Shown: piece after piece, positions 48,825-59,250 of the stretch
Numbering within the stretch: position 1 is the stretch's first letter
Layout of the letters: the number at the start of each line of letters is the position of its first letter
Assembly: GCA_009801085.1 (NCBI GenBank)
Contig: VNWV01000026.1
Location: forward strand, 62,001-126,000
DNA: 64,000 bases
Source of the DNA: Lasiodiplodia sp. COLG20
Taxonomy: Eukaryota; Ascomycota; Dothideomycetes; Botryosphaeriales; Botryosphaeriaceae
Reading direction: 5' to 3'
Notes under the pieces: model-generated
The model's input: only the letters and a program-made list of their open reading frames with translations
What the model was told of the DNA's origin: nothing
The model's database searches: none
Translations under genes and position numbers: made by a program

Positions 48825-49117
48825 GCTTCAGTTGCATTTAGTCAGCGAGTAATACTATAATGTTACCTTTGCTTCAAATATAACATTCTTCGCGGCTAAA
48901 GTTAACCCTATTTTATCGAGAAGCGAGATGGTAGTAAGAGCCGTGAAATTAAGGCAGCTCGTTAGTTTTTCTGTAATTTAACGGGGAAAAATGGTGTTGT
49001 TGCAATTGGTGATGGAAACGAATGATATTTTCCGGACTGGATGAGTGGCATGAGAAATGAGTGGGTGGTGGTCAACCGGATAGCTTGCTCTAGATATCAG
49101 CTTATTAAAGAAAAGTT
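48825..49117. other. AT-rich spacer
   Basis: About 290 bases, A+T-rich and without a gene. It lies where the missing C-terminal part of the Hsp70 domain and the missing N-terminal part of the next, broken gene would be expected; a deletion or degraded insertion is possible. Confidence 0.4.
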
Positions 49118-49531
49118 GTGTCCGTTCAGAAGATATTACAAGTAAAAAGAAGCGACCGTTATTTCCCTCCCAAATTAACGAGAGACCTGAGTACCATGCG
49201 AAACGCATGCGACACGATGTCCTTCCGCATTGACTCGGCTACCATGCAGCGCGAGATCGAGGAGTTGGACGTCGCGGACGTGGCGAGCATCGGGTGGCTG
49301 CTCGTGAGGGTGAAGGAGCAGGTGCCCGCCGACCACGTGCTGTGCATCATCGTGGATGCGGTGAGCTGCTTCGAAGATGGTGCTCGCCGCGCGGAAATGA
49401 AGGAGGCGACGAGAGTGCTGCTGGATCTGGGCTGGAGGGAGGACGGGCCTACGTATAAGCTCCTCATGACCGCTCCCATCTCGACTGTTTCTTTATGGAG
49501 TGTATTTGGGGAGTATGAAAGCACTGGCGAG

Positions 49532-49539
49532 GCTGAAAT
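49532..49539. repeat. Left target-site duplication of the MITE
   Basis: GCTGAAAT, identical to 49875-49882 on the other side of the element. Removing the element and one copy rejoins the host frame exactly. Confidence 0.93.
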
Positions 49540-49874
49540 CAGTGTGGTCAATCGTCCGTCCGGAGGCCATTGCGCGCGCGATTAGTTCAGGATTGAAATT
49601 ATATAAGCCAATCGCGCGCGCAAAAAAGACGCGTTTGAATACAAGGGTAGCACTAGCCAAATATAGGTTGGAGTACCGGGTGGGATGTAATTAAGCACCA
49701 GCCACGGTGTTAACCGCTTTGCCCCTATTTCGTTTACCCCTTCCTTTTTATCATCATACTTTCTTTCTAAGTAATTTAATCGATACCTCGTCGAAACTCA
49801 ATCGCGTGCGCGATTGGCTCTAAATCATGCGTTCAATCGCGCGCGCCCAAATGGACGGACGATTGACCACACTG
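49540..49874. mobile_element. hAT-like MITE with 22-base terminal inverted repeats
   Basis: A 335-base non-coding element. Both ends carry the same 22-base inverted repeat without mismatch (49540-49561 and 49853-49874), beginning CAGTGTGGTCAATCG. The 8-base target duplication GCTGAAAT is perfect (49532-49539 and 49875-49882). An 8-base duplication and ends starting CAGTG are typical of the hAT superfamily. Inside the ends the sequence CAATCGCGCGCGC and near copies recur in both orientations (subterminal repeats). There is no transposase, so it must move with an enzyme coded elsewhere. Perfect ends and target site mean a fairly recent insertion without RIP. Confidence 0.93.
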
Positions 49875-49882
49875 GCTGAAAT
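49875..49882. repeat. Right target-site duplication of the MITE
   Basis: GCTGAAAT, the second copy of the 8-base host target site. Confidence 0.93.
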
Positions 49883-50167
49883 CATGGAGGTTTCGAACGT
49901 GGCGAATCACCCGGAAGGGTTTGCCGCGCTTGATTGGGAGACTTTAGGTGGTGACGGGACGAACAGTGGTGAACTCAGCTTCTAGAATTATTTGAGAACA
50001 TCACACTTCGAGTTTTGACTCGGCAGCTCACTCTCGTGAAGTATTGTTCCAGATCTATGGAATGTAAATTCGACTTGGTTGAGATAGCGCGCACTGTCGA
50101 CGAAGCTCTCAATAATTTGCACGCACAACGGAATAACCCTTTCTATCTAACTATAGCGAGAATTTAA

Positions 50168-50495
50168 GGACCAGATTGGATCTCAACGGGCAGGTTGAAG
50201 CACAGTGTCGTGGAAGGTGCTCCATCTGATGCCCTTGTTCTGGGAACGAAATGGCGCCGTGGCTTTGAGCTGCGGGAAATGCATGCAACGAGTAACAAAG
50301 CTGCCGACTAGTCTTAACGCCCATGGAAATTTTTTCGCCTATGCCAAGGTGTTCCTCGGGTGTGACAAACAAAGAGGACGGTTTCAGAACGTGAGAGAGT
50401 CTTTGTCATTGTCGTCGCGCTCCCACACAACTTCATCTCCTTTCCACGGTAGCTATTCTTTCCGCAAAACGCAGCGGAGAACTTAGTATTGCCTC
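50168..50495. other. Intergenic region
   Basis: About 330 bases upstream of the next gene; no features seen. Confidence 0.45.
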
Positions 50496-51561
50496 ATGGA
50501 TGAGCACGATTATGGAGGCCCTATGCAAATGTTATTTCAGCAAGATCCGGACCCAAATCCTATGTCGGACAGCATAGCCCGTAATGTCCTGACGAAGGTA
50601 TGTCCATGAATAACTGCCCTATTCTCTTTGAACTCGTCTAATCAAACTGAGAGTAGGTCACGGAGAATATTACGGATATCGCTGGTACTGTACGGACTCT
50701 GACACAAGTTCTCGAAGAGTCGAAACACGGCCAGGGTCAGACGTCACAAGATCTCCACAAGATGATGATCAAAGCTGTCGGGAATACCACTGCTGCTCCG
50801 AATGATCGTCAGATTCAGGCTGGGTTCGAGAAGCTTAAAGATGACATATATCAACTTGTGAAAAGGCATTTCATTGTGAGCCACGAGAGGTTCTCGCCCA
50901 CCGCTTCATCTGATGCTCCGGAGTTGATCACGCGCGCGGCAATTGCGACAAAGCTGTACGAATGCTTTTTCAACAAGCAAAGCTATATATTTGGCGTTTG
51001 GACAGAATTAGAGCAAGGTTTGGCCCGCTTTGAAAGAGAAATGTTGAACTACGCAAATGGCGCAGGTAATGTCGAAAAATAACCATGTTTTCGACTTAGC
51101 TTACTTTTAGAACAGAGGCTGAGCTGGATGAAGTATTCGAATGGCGAGCTCGCACAGTTCGGATTTGCCAAAGGTTGAAGATACCCGGCAAACAAAACCG
51201 CGTTAACTGGGCAGTAAACCAGATGTGGTCCCATGTTGGCGCGCTCTGCCGCTACCGAAAGGGTGAAGAAGCCCCTGCCGTCAAAGATATTGAAGCGCTC
51301 TGCGAGTCTGCCTTAGACCTCGCAATACTCCTCAGATCGACCAAGACAGAATTTGATTGGGAGCAGAAACCGCAATGTGCTGCCTCGGTTTCCGAGAAGA
51401 ACGTGGAGGTTCTTGGAACCTTAGGTCCAGACATGTACAAAGGCGAGGGCTACACTATTGACCGAGTTGTCTTTGGCGGGCTGGTGAGAGGTGATGCCAA
51501 AACGGGTCGGTTGACAGACGGACGAGTCCGCCTTCTCAAGTCTAGCGTCCTCATTGCTTAG
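50496..51561 (+). CDS. Hypothetical helical protein
   Basis: Exons 50496-50597, 50657-51065 and 51116-51561 give 318 residues. I do not recognise a named family. No signal peptide or membrane segment. The chain is mostly alpha-helical with a likely coiled-coil or helical-bundle part in residues 35-75 (TENITDIAGTVRTLTQVLEE) and a middle block DDIYQLVKRHF. This N-terminal pattern is reminiscent of the helical death-fold-like or bundle domains that precede NTPases in fungal STAND proteins, but there is no NTPase here. The last 60 residues are less helical (GYTIDRVVFGGLV). The third exon uses the acceptor at 51115; the nearer AG at 51110 would lead to a stop. Its position between the broken NTPase-like gene and the CorA-like gene may mean a shared pathway. 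Confidence 0.65.
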
Positions 51562-52847
51562 AAGATATTCTTTGAATCTGAGCAATTGCCGTCGTTTTGC
51601 TAAAACGTATATGTCGTACGTAGTCATTCAGATTGGGGAAAGGGATAGCTCTCCGTCAATGGTAGAAAACGTGACTTAGGCCTTAACGAGCACCGAAGCA
51701 GTTCTAAATATATGCCAGGATGCAATAGATGGGTTTTTCATCTGTTCTATAAGTACCTTTTGACAGATGTTATTATTGGAACACGAAGCAACCGCAGCGG
51801 CCATTCCGTTTGTGCGCTGCACCGCCAACCTCTCCAGCCTTGTTATCAGTCAACTTTGCGTTGTGCAGGCGACCAAACCAAACGATAGACACACACCACG
51901 TCTGGCCCTTTGAGTTGTTGAATACATGGAATGGTAGGGGCTTTGATGTCCGAACAGTTTATTCGTTCACGAATTTACTTTGACTCCTGATGTCTTGTGG
52001 GGAAGGAAGTTGTCATCCAAAGCTTACTAGCGATCAGCCCTTTAACCAGAGGCTATCTCCGAGGATCGTGTTGAAGACTGAGCACTACGGAACGGGTATG
52101 TAAGGGTGTGCAAGTCACGTGTAGTTCACATGACTTTCCCTGCTGCTACACAAAGCCCTATTGTCTTTAGATAACTGCCTCGAGTTCTGCAAGACCTTAT
52201 CTATTCATAGCTAATCAATAATGTTGTGCTAATGAGGCTCGGGCGCATGATCAGCCGTAAGACTCAGTAACACCGTAGCGGGGGTCGTGCAGAGCCTACC
52301 GCTTGAGTGAGATTGACAGCTCGTTATACGCTTTCTTTGTTTGCGATCTGATGATCCTTTGGTCCTTTGGGCCCTGTTTCCCCAATCAACTCAACTTTAG
52401 ATTCCCCTGAAGTTAATTAACCGATGGATGAAACACCAGACGCAAGTCTGACCAGACAAGTGGATAATGATTCATTGAATCGGACATGTGGATGAGATCG
52501 GGTGCTCTGTACTCCCTTGTACGACTACAGTCTGCCCCCCCACTTCCCGGTGTTCGGCGTTGCAACGCATATCGTACGGGGGCGTCAAAAGTTGCAGTTT
52601 CATGTGCGTCCCAATTGGTCAACGAACCCGGCGATCGCTGTAAGGCAGAAAGGGACTGCAAGACGAACATAGCTGAAATGCAGGATAAGCTGCCTGCGAT
52701 AATATGTGCGACGTTGAAATGCGACGTTGAGAGAAGGCAACCGCGGGGTCGAAAAACACAGCCGAACACAGCCGCATCTGCTACATATTTTGGAGCCGTA
52801 ATGCCTTATCCTCATTCTCCAAGGCTTTTCATCAAGACCTTGCCAAC
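51562..52847. other. Intergenic region
   Basis: About 1.3 kb. Overlapping frames on both strands at 52413-52962 show no family features. Nothing else recognised. Confidence 0.45.
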
Positions 52848-53250
52848 ATGTCCCACTTGCAGACCATCACTGAATCGCAGTCTGGTTATTTCTCGAAGGA
52901 AAGCTTACTCAAAGGCCTCAAAACCAAGTTCCCACACTCGAACATTAATGATTTTGCATTGAAGGTTTGCCACAGCCCCTGGACATGGCTGATTTCAACT
53001 CGCTGACAATCTTGGATCTTGTGGTAGCACAACATGGCCGCCAATCGCTGGGAGTTCACTGTGCCAGAACCGGTTGACGAGGTAAGCGCCCCTGTATTGC
53101 AGCAATATCTCTGTTGGCTTTGGCCAAGGGCGTTAATCGTATGAACAGATTACGGTGCGGTACGGATTCATGCGCCGCGACGACTGGTCTATCAGTCAGC
53201 TAATGCTATTGCATAGGTCTTGGGTGAGGAGGCAAGCCAGGAGGCGGTAG
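52848..53250 (+). CDS. Possible small three-exon gene
   Basis: Exons 52848-52964, 53028-53081 and 53149-53250 join in phase 0 and give 90 residues, with plausible GT-AG introns of 63 and 67 bases. The product starts MSHLQTITESQSGYFSKES and contains RWEFTVPEPVDE; it is polar, without signal peptide or membrane segment. I recognise no family. The last exon ends in an Arg-rich stretch that looks like read-through into non-coding DNA, so the true end may differ, or this may be the decayed front of a longer gene. It could also be unrelated open sequence. Confidence 0.35.
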
Positions 53251-53434
53251 CCTTGCGAGGCTGACGGACCTCTACGCGTCATACGCACTTACGTGCGACG
53301 GGAGGCTGAGCGGGGTATAAGACACTTGAGTTATCATGACAGCTGTCCTTATCTTTCATCCCTCGTAAATCTTTTGAGAGTCGGCTAGTATATCGTTTAA
53401 TTTTACACTGTCATCTTGGTCTTGACTTTTTCCG

Positions 53435-55183
53435 ATGACTTCATGGGTAGCGAAGACAGCCCTCTCCCGTCGGCTACCAAAACGGAGCAATGCACTTGAA
53501 TGGAAGTACCTGAAGAACAGTAGCCATGATGGCCTATTTTCCGACGAGACTTTCTGCTCTTTCATCAAAATCAGAAGCGAAGAGGCTGTCTTGGCCATGA
53601 ACCATGATAACCCAGCATCGAGCCGTGACCTTTGCCTTAAATCCATGAAGAGAGCGACGGTAGAGGACATCTCCGAACTGGAGAAATTTTTGGAGGGAGA
53701 TGATAGGCCTTCTTTCACGATTTTGTATGTGCCTCGGCCAATTACGACGCATGAGCCCACTCGAGAACGTGCTAACGGTAAAGAACACAGGTCGATGGAC
53801 CGGGAAAACCAAATGTTTCCAATAACAGCAACGGGAGAGTTTGTTCAACGTATTTTTGAGCATTATGAAGTACAACCCGAGTTTGCTCCAATCTTCACGC
53901 AATGTTCTTCTTCCTCAAACCTTGCTTGGGAAGCAGTAGATGGCCTCTCTGCTGGAATGTCTCCCAAAGGCACTTTCAGTAAGTATGCTTCTTCGCACAA
54001 ACAGCAGACCGCTAATTACAGGCTACAACTCTTAGCGGTACAATACCGATTGCGTTATTCCGAGGAAAATGGCCGTCGTAGCCCAGGGGCATCTCCATGG
54101 TCCGTTCGACAAATCGGCGTACACCACAAGTTCTCGCCAAAATTCAGAACAGGCCACATCATCTTTCTCCACCCTGTCATGCAGTCAGAGTTTCAGGATA
54201 AACTTGAAGAATCAGGGGAAGAGCTGAAACTTCTCGAATGTTGCATCGAGAAACCTCTGGGTATCCACTGTATGCTTTTTGGCCACGTTTTCGGCCAATG
54301 GAAAGCCTACTTGGATGCACAAGGCCAAGAGTTCTCTGTTTTAGTAAGTTTCCGAACCATTTGACCCAGGTTATGAGGCATACCTTAACGAGTCTCTTGA
54401 CCAGGCCGACAAGGTTTTCATGATGGACAAAGAGAAACACGCAGGGCTACGCGCCAACACCGAACTTCGTTGTATGCAACAATTGCGCCGCTTGGAAGAA
54501 AGGCTGCTACCGCTTCCTTCACTATTTCGATGTTCTCAAAACATTATTCAGTCCCTTGAAGAGCTCAACACTCAGTTATTCGAGGGTCTGTATGTTGATG
54601 AAGAAACGGCAATATTGACTTCCCGTACCCTGCGATTTCACGCCGATACAGTACGTGGACAAGCGGAGAGTATCGAGATTCTGCTGAGAAAGATCTCTGG
54701 TGCATTAGGCTTGGTATGTGTCTGACCTTCAGCTATATACTCATGCATACTAACATGCGCCATGATGACAGCTCGTTGATACCTTGGCCATACAAAATCA
54801 TGCTGTTGGGGAAAACATCAGTGAAGATATGTTGTCTTTGGCAAAGAACTCGGCTGATGACAGTGCTGCTGTCCGTATGATAACTTTCGTGACCTTGCTA
54901 TATCTACCGACAACGTTTATTGCCGTAAGCTCCTTCACAGACGCGAAGAGTACGGCTGACCATACTGACAATTTGGCAGACTGTTTTTGGCTCAAATCTT
55001 TTCAACTTCAATAATTCAGACCGTTCTTTACAGATGTCATCACAGATATGGATTTTCATTGTCATGTCCATCTGCCTGACTACAGCAACTGTCGGTTGGT
55101 GGATTTATGTGATGCGCAAGCGGCGGGTTGAGAATGGTAGAGCTGCGGATCTGGAAGCCTTTGTTCCGTACAAAAAACAGTGA
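53435..55183 (+). CDS. CorA-like membrane protein
   Basis: Exons 53435-53978, 54036-54343, 54405-54713, 54772-54924 and 54980-55183 give 505 residues. The first part is a soluble domain seen in fungal CorA-like proteins (EVQPEFAPIF, PWSVRQIGVHHKF, and a long helical stretch with LRRLEERLLPLP). The last 140 residues hold the CorA module: a long helix (LVDTLAIQNHAVGENIS), a first membrane segment around MITFVTLLYLPTTFIATVF, and a second at IWIFIVMSICLTTATVGWWI, with a basic end. CorA proteins are pentameric Mg2+ channels marked by GMN after the first membrane helix; here the motif is GSN (VFGSNLFNF), so ion selectivity is uncertain. Intron 1 is 57 bases without a stop, so unspliced reading also stays open. 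The start is uncertain and may lie upstream. Confidence 0.82.
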
Positions 55184-55455
55184 ATTGCGGCAAATTGAAC
55201 ACATTTGTTTCCTAGAGTGCGAAGAAGGCGAGTGAGCAAAGGAACGTGATGTTGAAGAGAAATGAACCTTGCTGTTCTCTGTTTCTGCCTCAAACATTGC
55301 CGGAATATTGAGTGCTCTGATCGCTTTCTTGTGAGCCCTCAATTGAACCCGAGGGAGAAAACATCCCCATGAAATTTACTCTGAGAGTGGACCTTTCGTT
55401 TGAAAAGTATCAGTGTGAAGAAAATCTCAAATGAATGGGTTGGTAAACAAAGGAC
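55184..55455. other. Convergent intergenic region
   Basis: Short spacer holding the 3' ends of the CorA-like gene and the kinase gene. Nothing else seen. Confidence 0.45.
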
Positions 55456-57195
55456 TTACGTTGTAGATGAGAAAGATTGAAATATCGGTGGTTTTGGCCT
55501 ACCTGACTCCTTCGAACCTGACTTCCGTCGTAATTCGGGTCGCGGAAATGGAAACGGAGGACGAGGTATGAGAACACGTGGTAGCGGAGTGATTGAAGGC
55601 TGATCTGGGTCCCAGACTGGCGCTTTCGTATTGCGGGACAAAGCGTAGACAGTACTATCTAGTCGGTCGGAGACCTCTTTGGAATGCAGCCTTCTCTCAG
55701 GCTTGCTTTTGGTGCATTTGTAGATGAGATCGACTGTCTGGAAGACCCAGGGATTTTCTTTTCCGAATCTAGATGTCATGTCATCCAACCAACGATCAAC
55801 CTCGAATTTTCGCACTGCTTTCCCCCCTTTGATGTCGAAGAACGGACCTTCCTTCCTGTTCTCAAATTCCAAAGCTCCAGATTGTCCGCCCAATAAGAAA
55901 GCAAGAGTCGAGGCGAGAATGCAGCCAAAGGAATAGACGTCATTCTTTGGACTAATGGCCTTCTTTCCAGTGCTCATCACGATCTCGGGAGGTGGGTACA
56001 AACCGCTTTTGTAGTATGTATCCTGAGGCACGACCGACATGTATCCAGGCAATGGCAGGGCATCCTCCCGAATGATCGAAAGTCCAAAGTCGATAACCTT
56101 CCATTCCCCTGCTGGCGACCTCTCTGTGGGTTCAGTTGCAATGACGATGTTCTTCAGATGGAGATCTCCGTGAACGCCCTCATGGTGTCGCCGAGACTCG
56201 CCTTTGATGTTCTGATGAAGATGGTAAATAGCTTCTGCCAGCTTGCTCATTTCACAGAGAATGGCTTGTAGGGCGTTCGGTGCTTGGAGGATCTTTTGAC
56301 GCATTTTTCTGCCTCGCTCCGAGTCACTGAGTAGGAGTTCGTGGAGGCTGCAGACCGCAAGCGGGAAAAGAATGCCAGCTTCTTGCCCGTAGGTCAAGTT
56401 CGCAACACTGTCCATAATGTTGTCGTGCCGCGAGTTTTCGAGTTTCTCAAGGTTTCGGAGTTCTCTCACATAGTCTCCAGGCCGTCCACTTGTGAACTTC
56501 TTCCAGGCGAATTGGTAGAGTGCATTCTGCCAGGCAAATTAAATCAGCGAGTGTTCAAGTACTGTGCTCTCTTACTTTACCTCCTGAGTAGAACCTCTAA
56601 TATCGGGTGCCAGAAACTTTCCTGGTATTGTAACTTTCATCACCGTGGAGAATGCACCAGAGCCAATCTCCTCCATGTGACTCGACAAGAATGGCGGTCG
56701 GTATCTTTCGCTTTTGAGGTTGTTGTTAGGGCCAATGATGATGGGGATGAAGGCCCACTGGTTGCGCTCAAAATGTCGGGACGTGATCTGGTCGCATCCG
56801 AGATAAATTGAGATCTTTCCTCGCTCGAGTGGTAAGCCTTCATCGACCACGGTTCCGGTACGCAAAAGAGGATATTGGACCATGCTCTTGAACTTGTCCC
56901 AATCCCTCCAATCGCAGTATACCATCACGGACAGAACGCGTAGCCTTCGGTCTCGTATATTTCCCATCGCCGTCTCGTAATCCTTCTCGAAAAGAACCTT
57001 GCACAGTATCTTCAGCCTGGAATCCCCGTCATCGTATGCCTCGGTCCAGAACTTCTTGATGTCATCCGGATGGAATATTTCTTTTTCTTCCTTGTTGACG
57101 CCCTCACATGTCCAATAAGCAACTTCTTCAAGTTCTCTCCGAAGTTTTGTGACCAGTTTGTGCGGTTTCTTTGTGAAGGTGTCGCGGATACCCAT
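55456..57195 (-). CDS. Protein kinase with unique N-terminal domain
   Basis: Two minus-strand exons, 57195-56581 and 56526-55456, give 561 residues. Residues 1-180 form a helical domain without a known name (LVTKLRRELEEVAYWTCEGV and a Trp-rich WRDWDKFK block). The kinase domain starts at EEIGSGAFSTVMKVTI (glycine loop) and continues across the intron to FAWKKF with the ATP-site lysine. The catalytic loop is VHGDLHLKNIVI, where HGD replaces HRD, the metal motif is VIDFGLS, and YPPPEIV takes the place of APE. All residues needed for phosphotransfer are present, so it is probably active. The C-terminus is Pro/Arg-rich. Such kinases occur in expanded, variable families in Pezizomycotina; substrate unknown. 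An earlier in-frame TTG is not used as start. Confidence 0.87.
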
Positions 57196-59250
57196 GGCAA
57201 TCAAACGCTTCGTGCGAATCAACGTGGGACGTGGGACAGGTGCTGTTGCAGCATGTGACGACGTGCAAAGTGTATCTATACTGAGATATACTAATTAGCT
57301 GACTATTCTATGGTTTGATCATACATGGACATGCCAGACACTCACTCAGGGATCGTGGATCGGTCCGCGGGGCAAGACCAGGTGCCGGGATTGATTAGGA
57401 AGGCGAGCCGAGCCCAAGCTTACTGTATAGTGAGTGGAAGGCACAGCGGGGAAGAGAAATTATCGACAGTGGAATGAGCCGCAGGTCGGTAATCAGTGTG
57501 GTGTTTTGAAGGACAGTTTCTGATTCTGTTCTTGCGTTTCAGCGACCGGAGAGCTGAAGAATCTCATTCTTTCGGTCACGTGGGTAACACCGCACCTTTT
57601 GCAGCAAGCCGTGTTTAGGATTAACAAGGACGAGTATCTGACTGAAAAGCAAATAGAATTCTCATAACAACAGTTCAAGACTGCAAGATGCACACGATAA
57701 TCTTTCACGTGAGACACTTCGTGCCCTAACAAGAAGAGATATGAGATGCGAATAAGCAGAAGCCAAGGAATGCAAAGTTATGTCGATTAGTAAATGCGGG
57801 GAGTGGTGGTGATACTGCTGCCAAGCGAGCAACGCTAAACCTGATTGGGAATAAACAATGGGTTGGTAGCAATAAAGGAACAAACGAAGCGAACAGAGCA
57901 AGCTTTCAATCGGCAAGCTCTTGGTCTCATGGCTCACATTGCCCGGAGGGCTGCTTGTTAAGTCGTAGTAGACTCAGCGTAGCTGACGAAGAAAAGCATC
58001 GTTCTTGACAGCAGCTCTTTAGCGGATTCGCCGCCACACGACTTCAGCGATCTTCCTAAACAATAATAGGTACTCAGTAGCTGCCGAAAATGCGTACTTT
58101 GTGGACGTACCAAAAGAAATGATCTTCCGCAATCATCCTCGAGAGCAACGGCATTCGACTTATGTAGGTAGTTAAAGCTACCATCTGGACGTTGATATAC
58201 AATTTAATAATCCCACATTTACGTTCGAACAGTTACTTCTACGAACCACCATTATCACCGTTTCCCTTCTCGCTGCTGTAAACCATCGACATCCAAACCC
58301 CTTCCTCAAACCCTCCTCCCCAAACCCCGGGGGGAGAAAGAAAAGCAAAAACCAAACCCACCCTAAAGCACCCATGAAAAGCCTCCTCCCCTCCGCCGCA
58401 AACACCAACGCCATCCACCGTCCCTCACCGCCACCGCCCGGCCCCCACCACCAACTCCCACCGCCTCCCACCGCCTCCTGCAGGGACCGAGCGCATCGCG
58501 CCGCGCCGCGCCGCGCCACAGCCACGCGCCATGCGCCATATGCGCCACAACGCACCATACACACCGGCAAACGCCACATGCCGGTGCACGTTTGCAAAAA
58601 AACGCGAAGCAGATAAGAGTCAGTATACTAGTCGAGCTAAACACTCAGCCGCACTTCTCAGCCGCATCAACAAACGCGATGATCCAGACTCGCGATCCAG
58701 ACGCGATCCAGACTCAAAAATCATGCGCGCGCGCGCGCGCGGAAACAGCCGTAGTGCAGTGCGGCGGCCATGAATCCCGCCGGCGCCGCCGAGCCGGAGC
58801 TACTACAATATACTACGCGTACGCATAAACTCTCTCGCGAAGAGACGGGGCTGAGCTGAACGCGAGCTGAGGCTGGGCGGGGGGCGAGCGCGGCGCGGCG
58901 CTGTCGTGATGGTAATACTGTAAATGCGCAATACGAACGAAGCGTACGAGTGGGGCAATTTCCGGGTCTATCCGTCAATCAATTCGAGACACTTTGCATG
59001 ACAGCATTTGCGTGAGGAGGGAAATTCGTTTATGGATTTCATCATGGACCTTTCATCAAGATGCTTTTTGTTTGGCAAACGAATGAAAAAGAGTAAAAGG
59101 TCTATAAGTCTCTGGCTGATAGAAAAAGAACGAGGGGGGCCGTTGGTAAGAAACCAACGGCAACGAAGCGAACGTGAAGAAGGTATCTCAAGAAAATAGT
59201 AGGTAAAAAATGTAAACAAGAACACCTCAAATGGGTATAGAGAAAGCGCC
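57196..59250. other. Intergenic region with low-complexity DNA
   Basis: A 2-kb region between two minus-strand genes. It contains pyrimidine-rich and C-rich tracts (58260-58480) and the repeats listed separately. Frames on both strands here are Arg/Pro-rich and not gene-like. It holds the kinase promoter and the 3' flank of the GH71 gene. Confidence 0.45.
58681..58741. repeat. GATCCAGAC triplication and (GC)n run
   Basis: Three spaced copies of GATCCAGAC between 58681 and 58715, then an uninterrupted alternating GC tract at 58725-58741. The alternating GC run could adopt Z-DNA. Low-complexity, non-coding. Confidence 0.7.

Larger units (their letters stand above)
49118..50167 (+). pseudogene. 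Broken NTPase-like gene interrupted by a MITE
   Basis: An open frame from 49118 reads ELDVADVASIGWLLVRVKEQ, then VLCIIVDAVSCFED and, further on, YKLLMTAPISTVSLW. The last two resemble the Walker B/sensor part (hydrophobic strand ending in a D, then a K-L-L-x-T strand) of fungal STAND-like or AAA-type NTPases. No Walker A part precedes it, so the front is missing. The frame runs into the inserted element and ends at 49585. Beyond the element the same frame resumes (MEVSNVANHPEGFAALDW) and stops at a TAG near 49985; after that another frame reads LLELFENITLRVLTRQL to a stop at 50165-50167. So the gene lacks its front, is interrupted by the insertion, and is frame-broken at the end. The NTPase identity is an inference from pattern. 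Confidence 0.55.
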
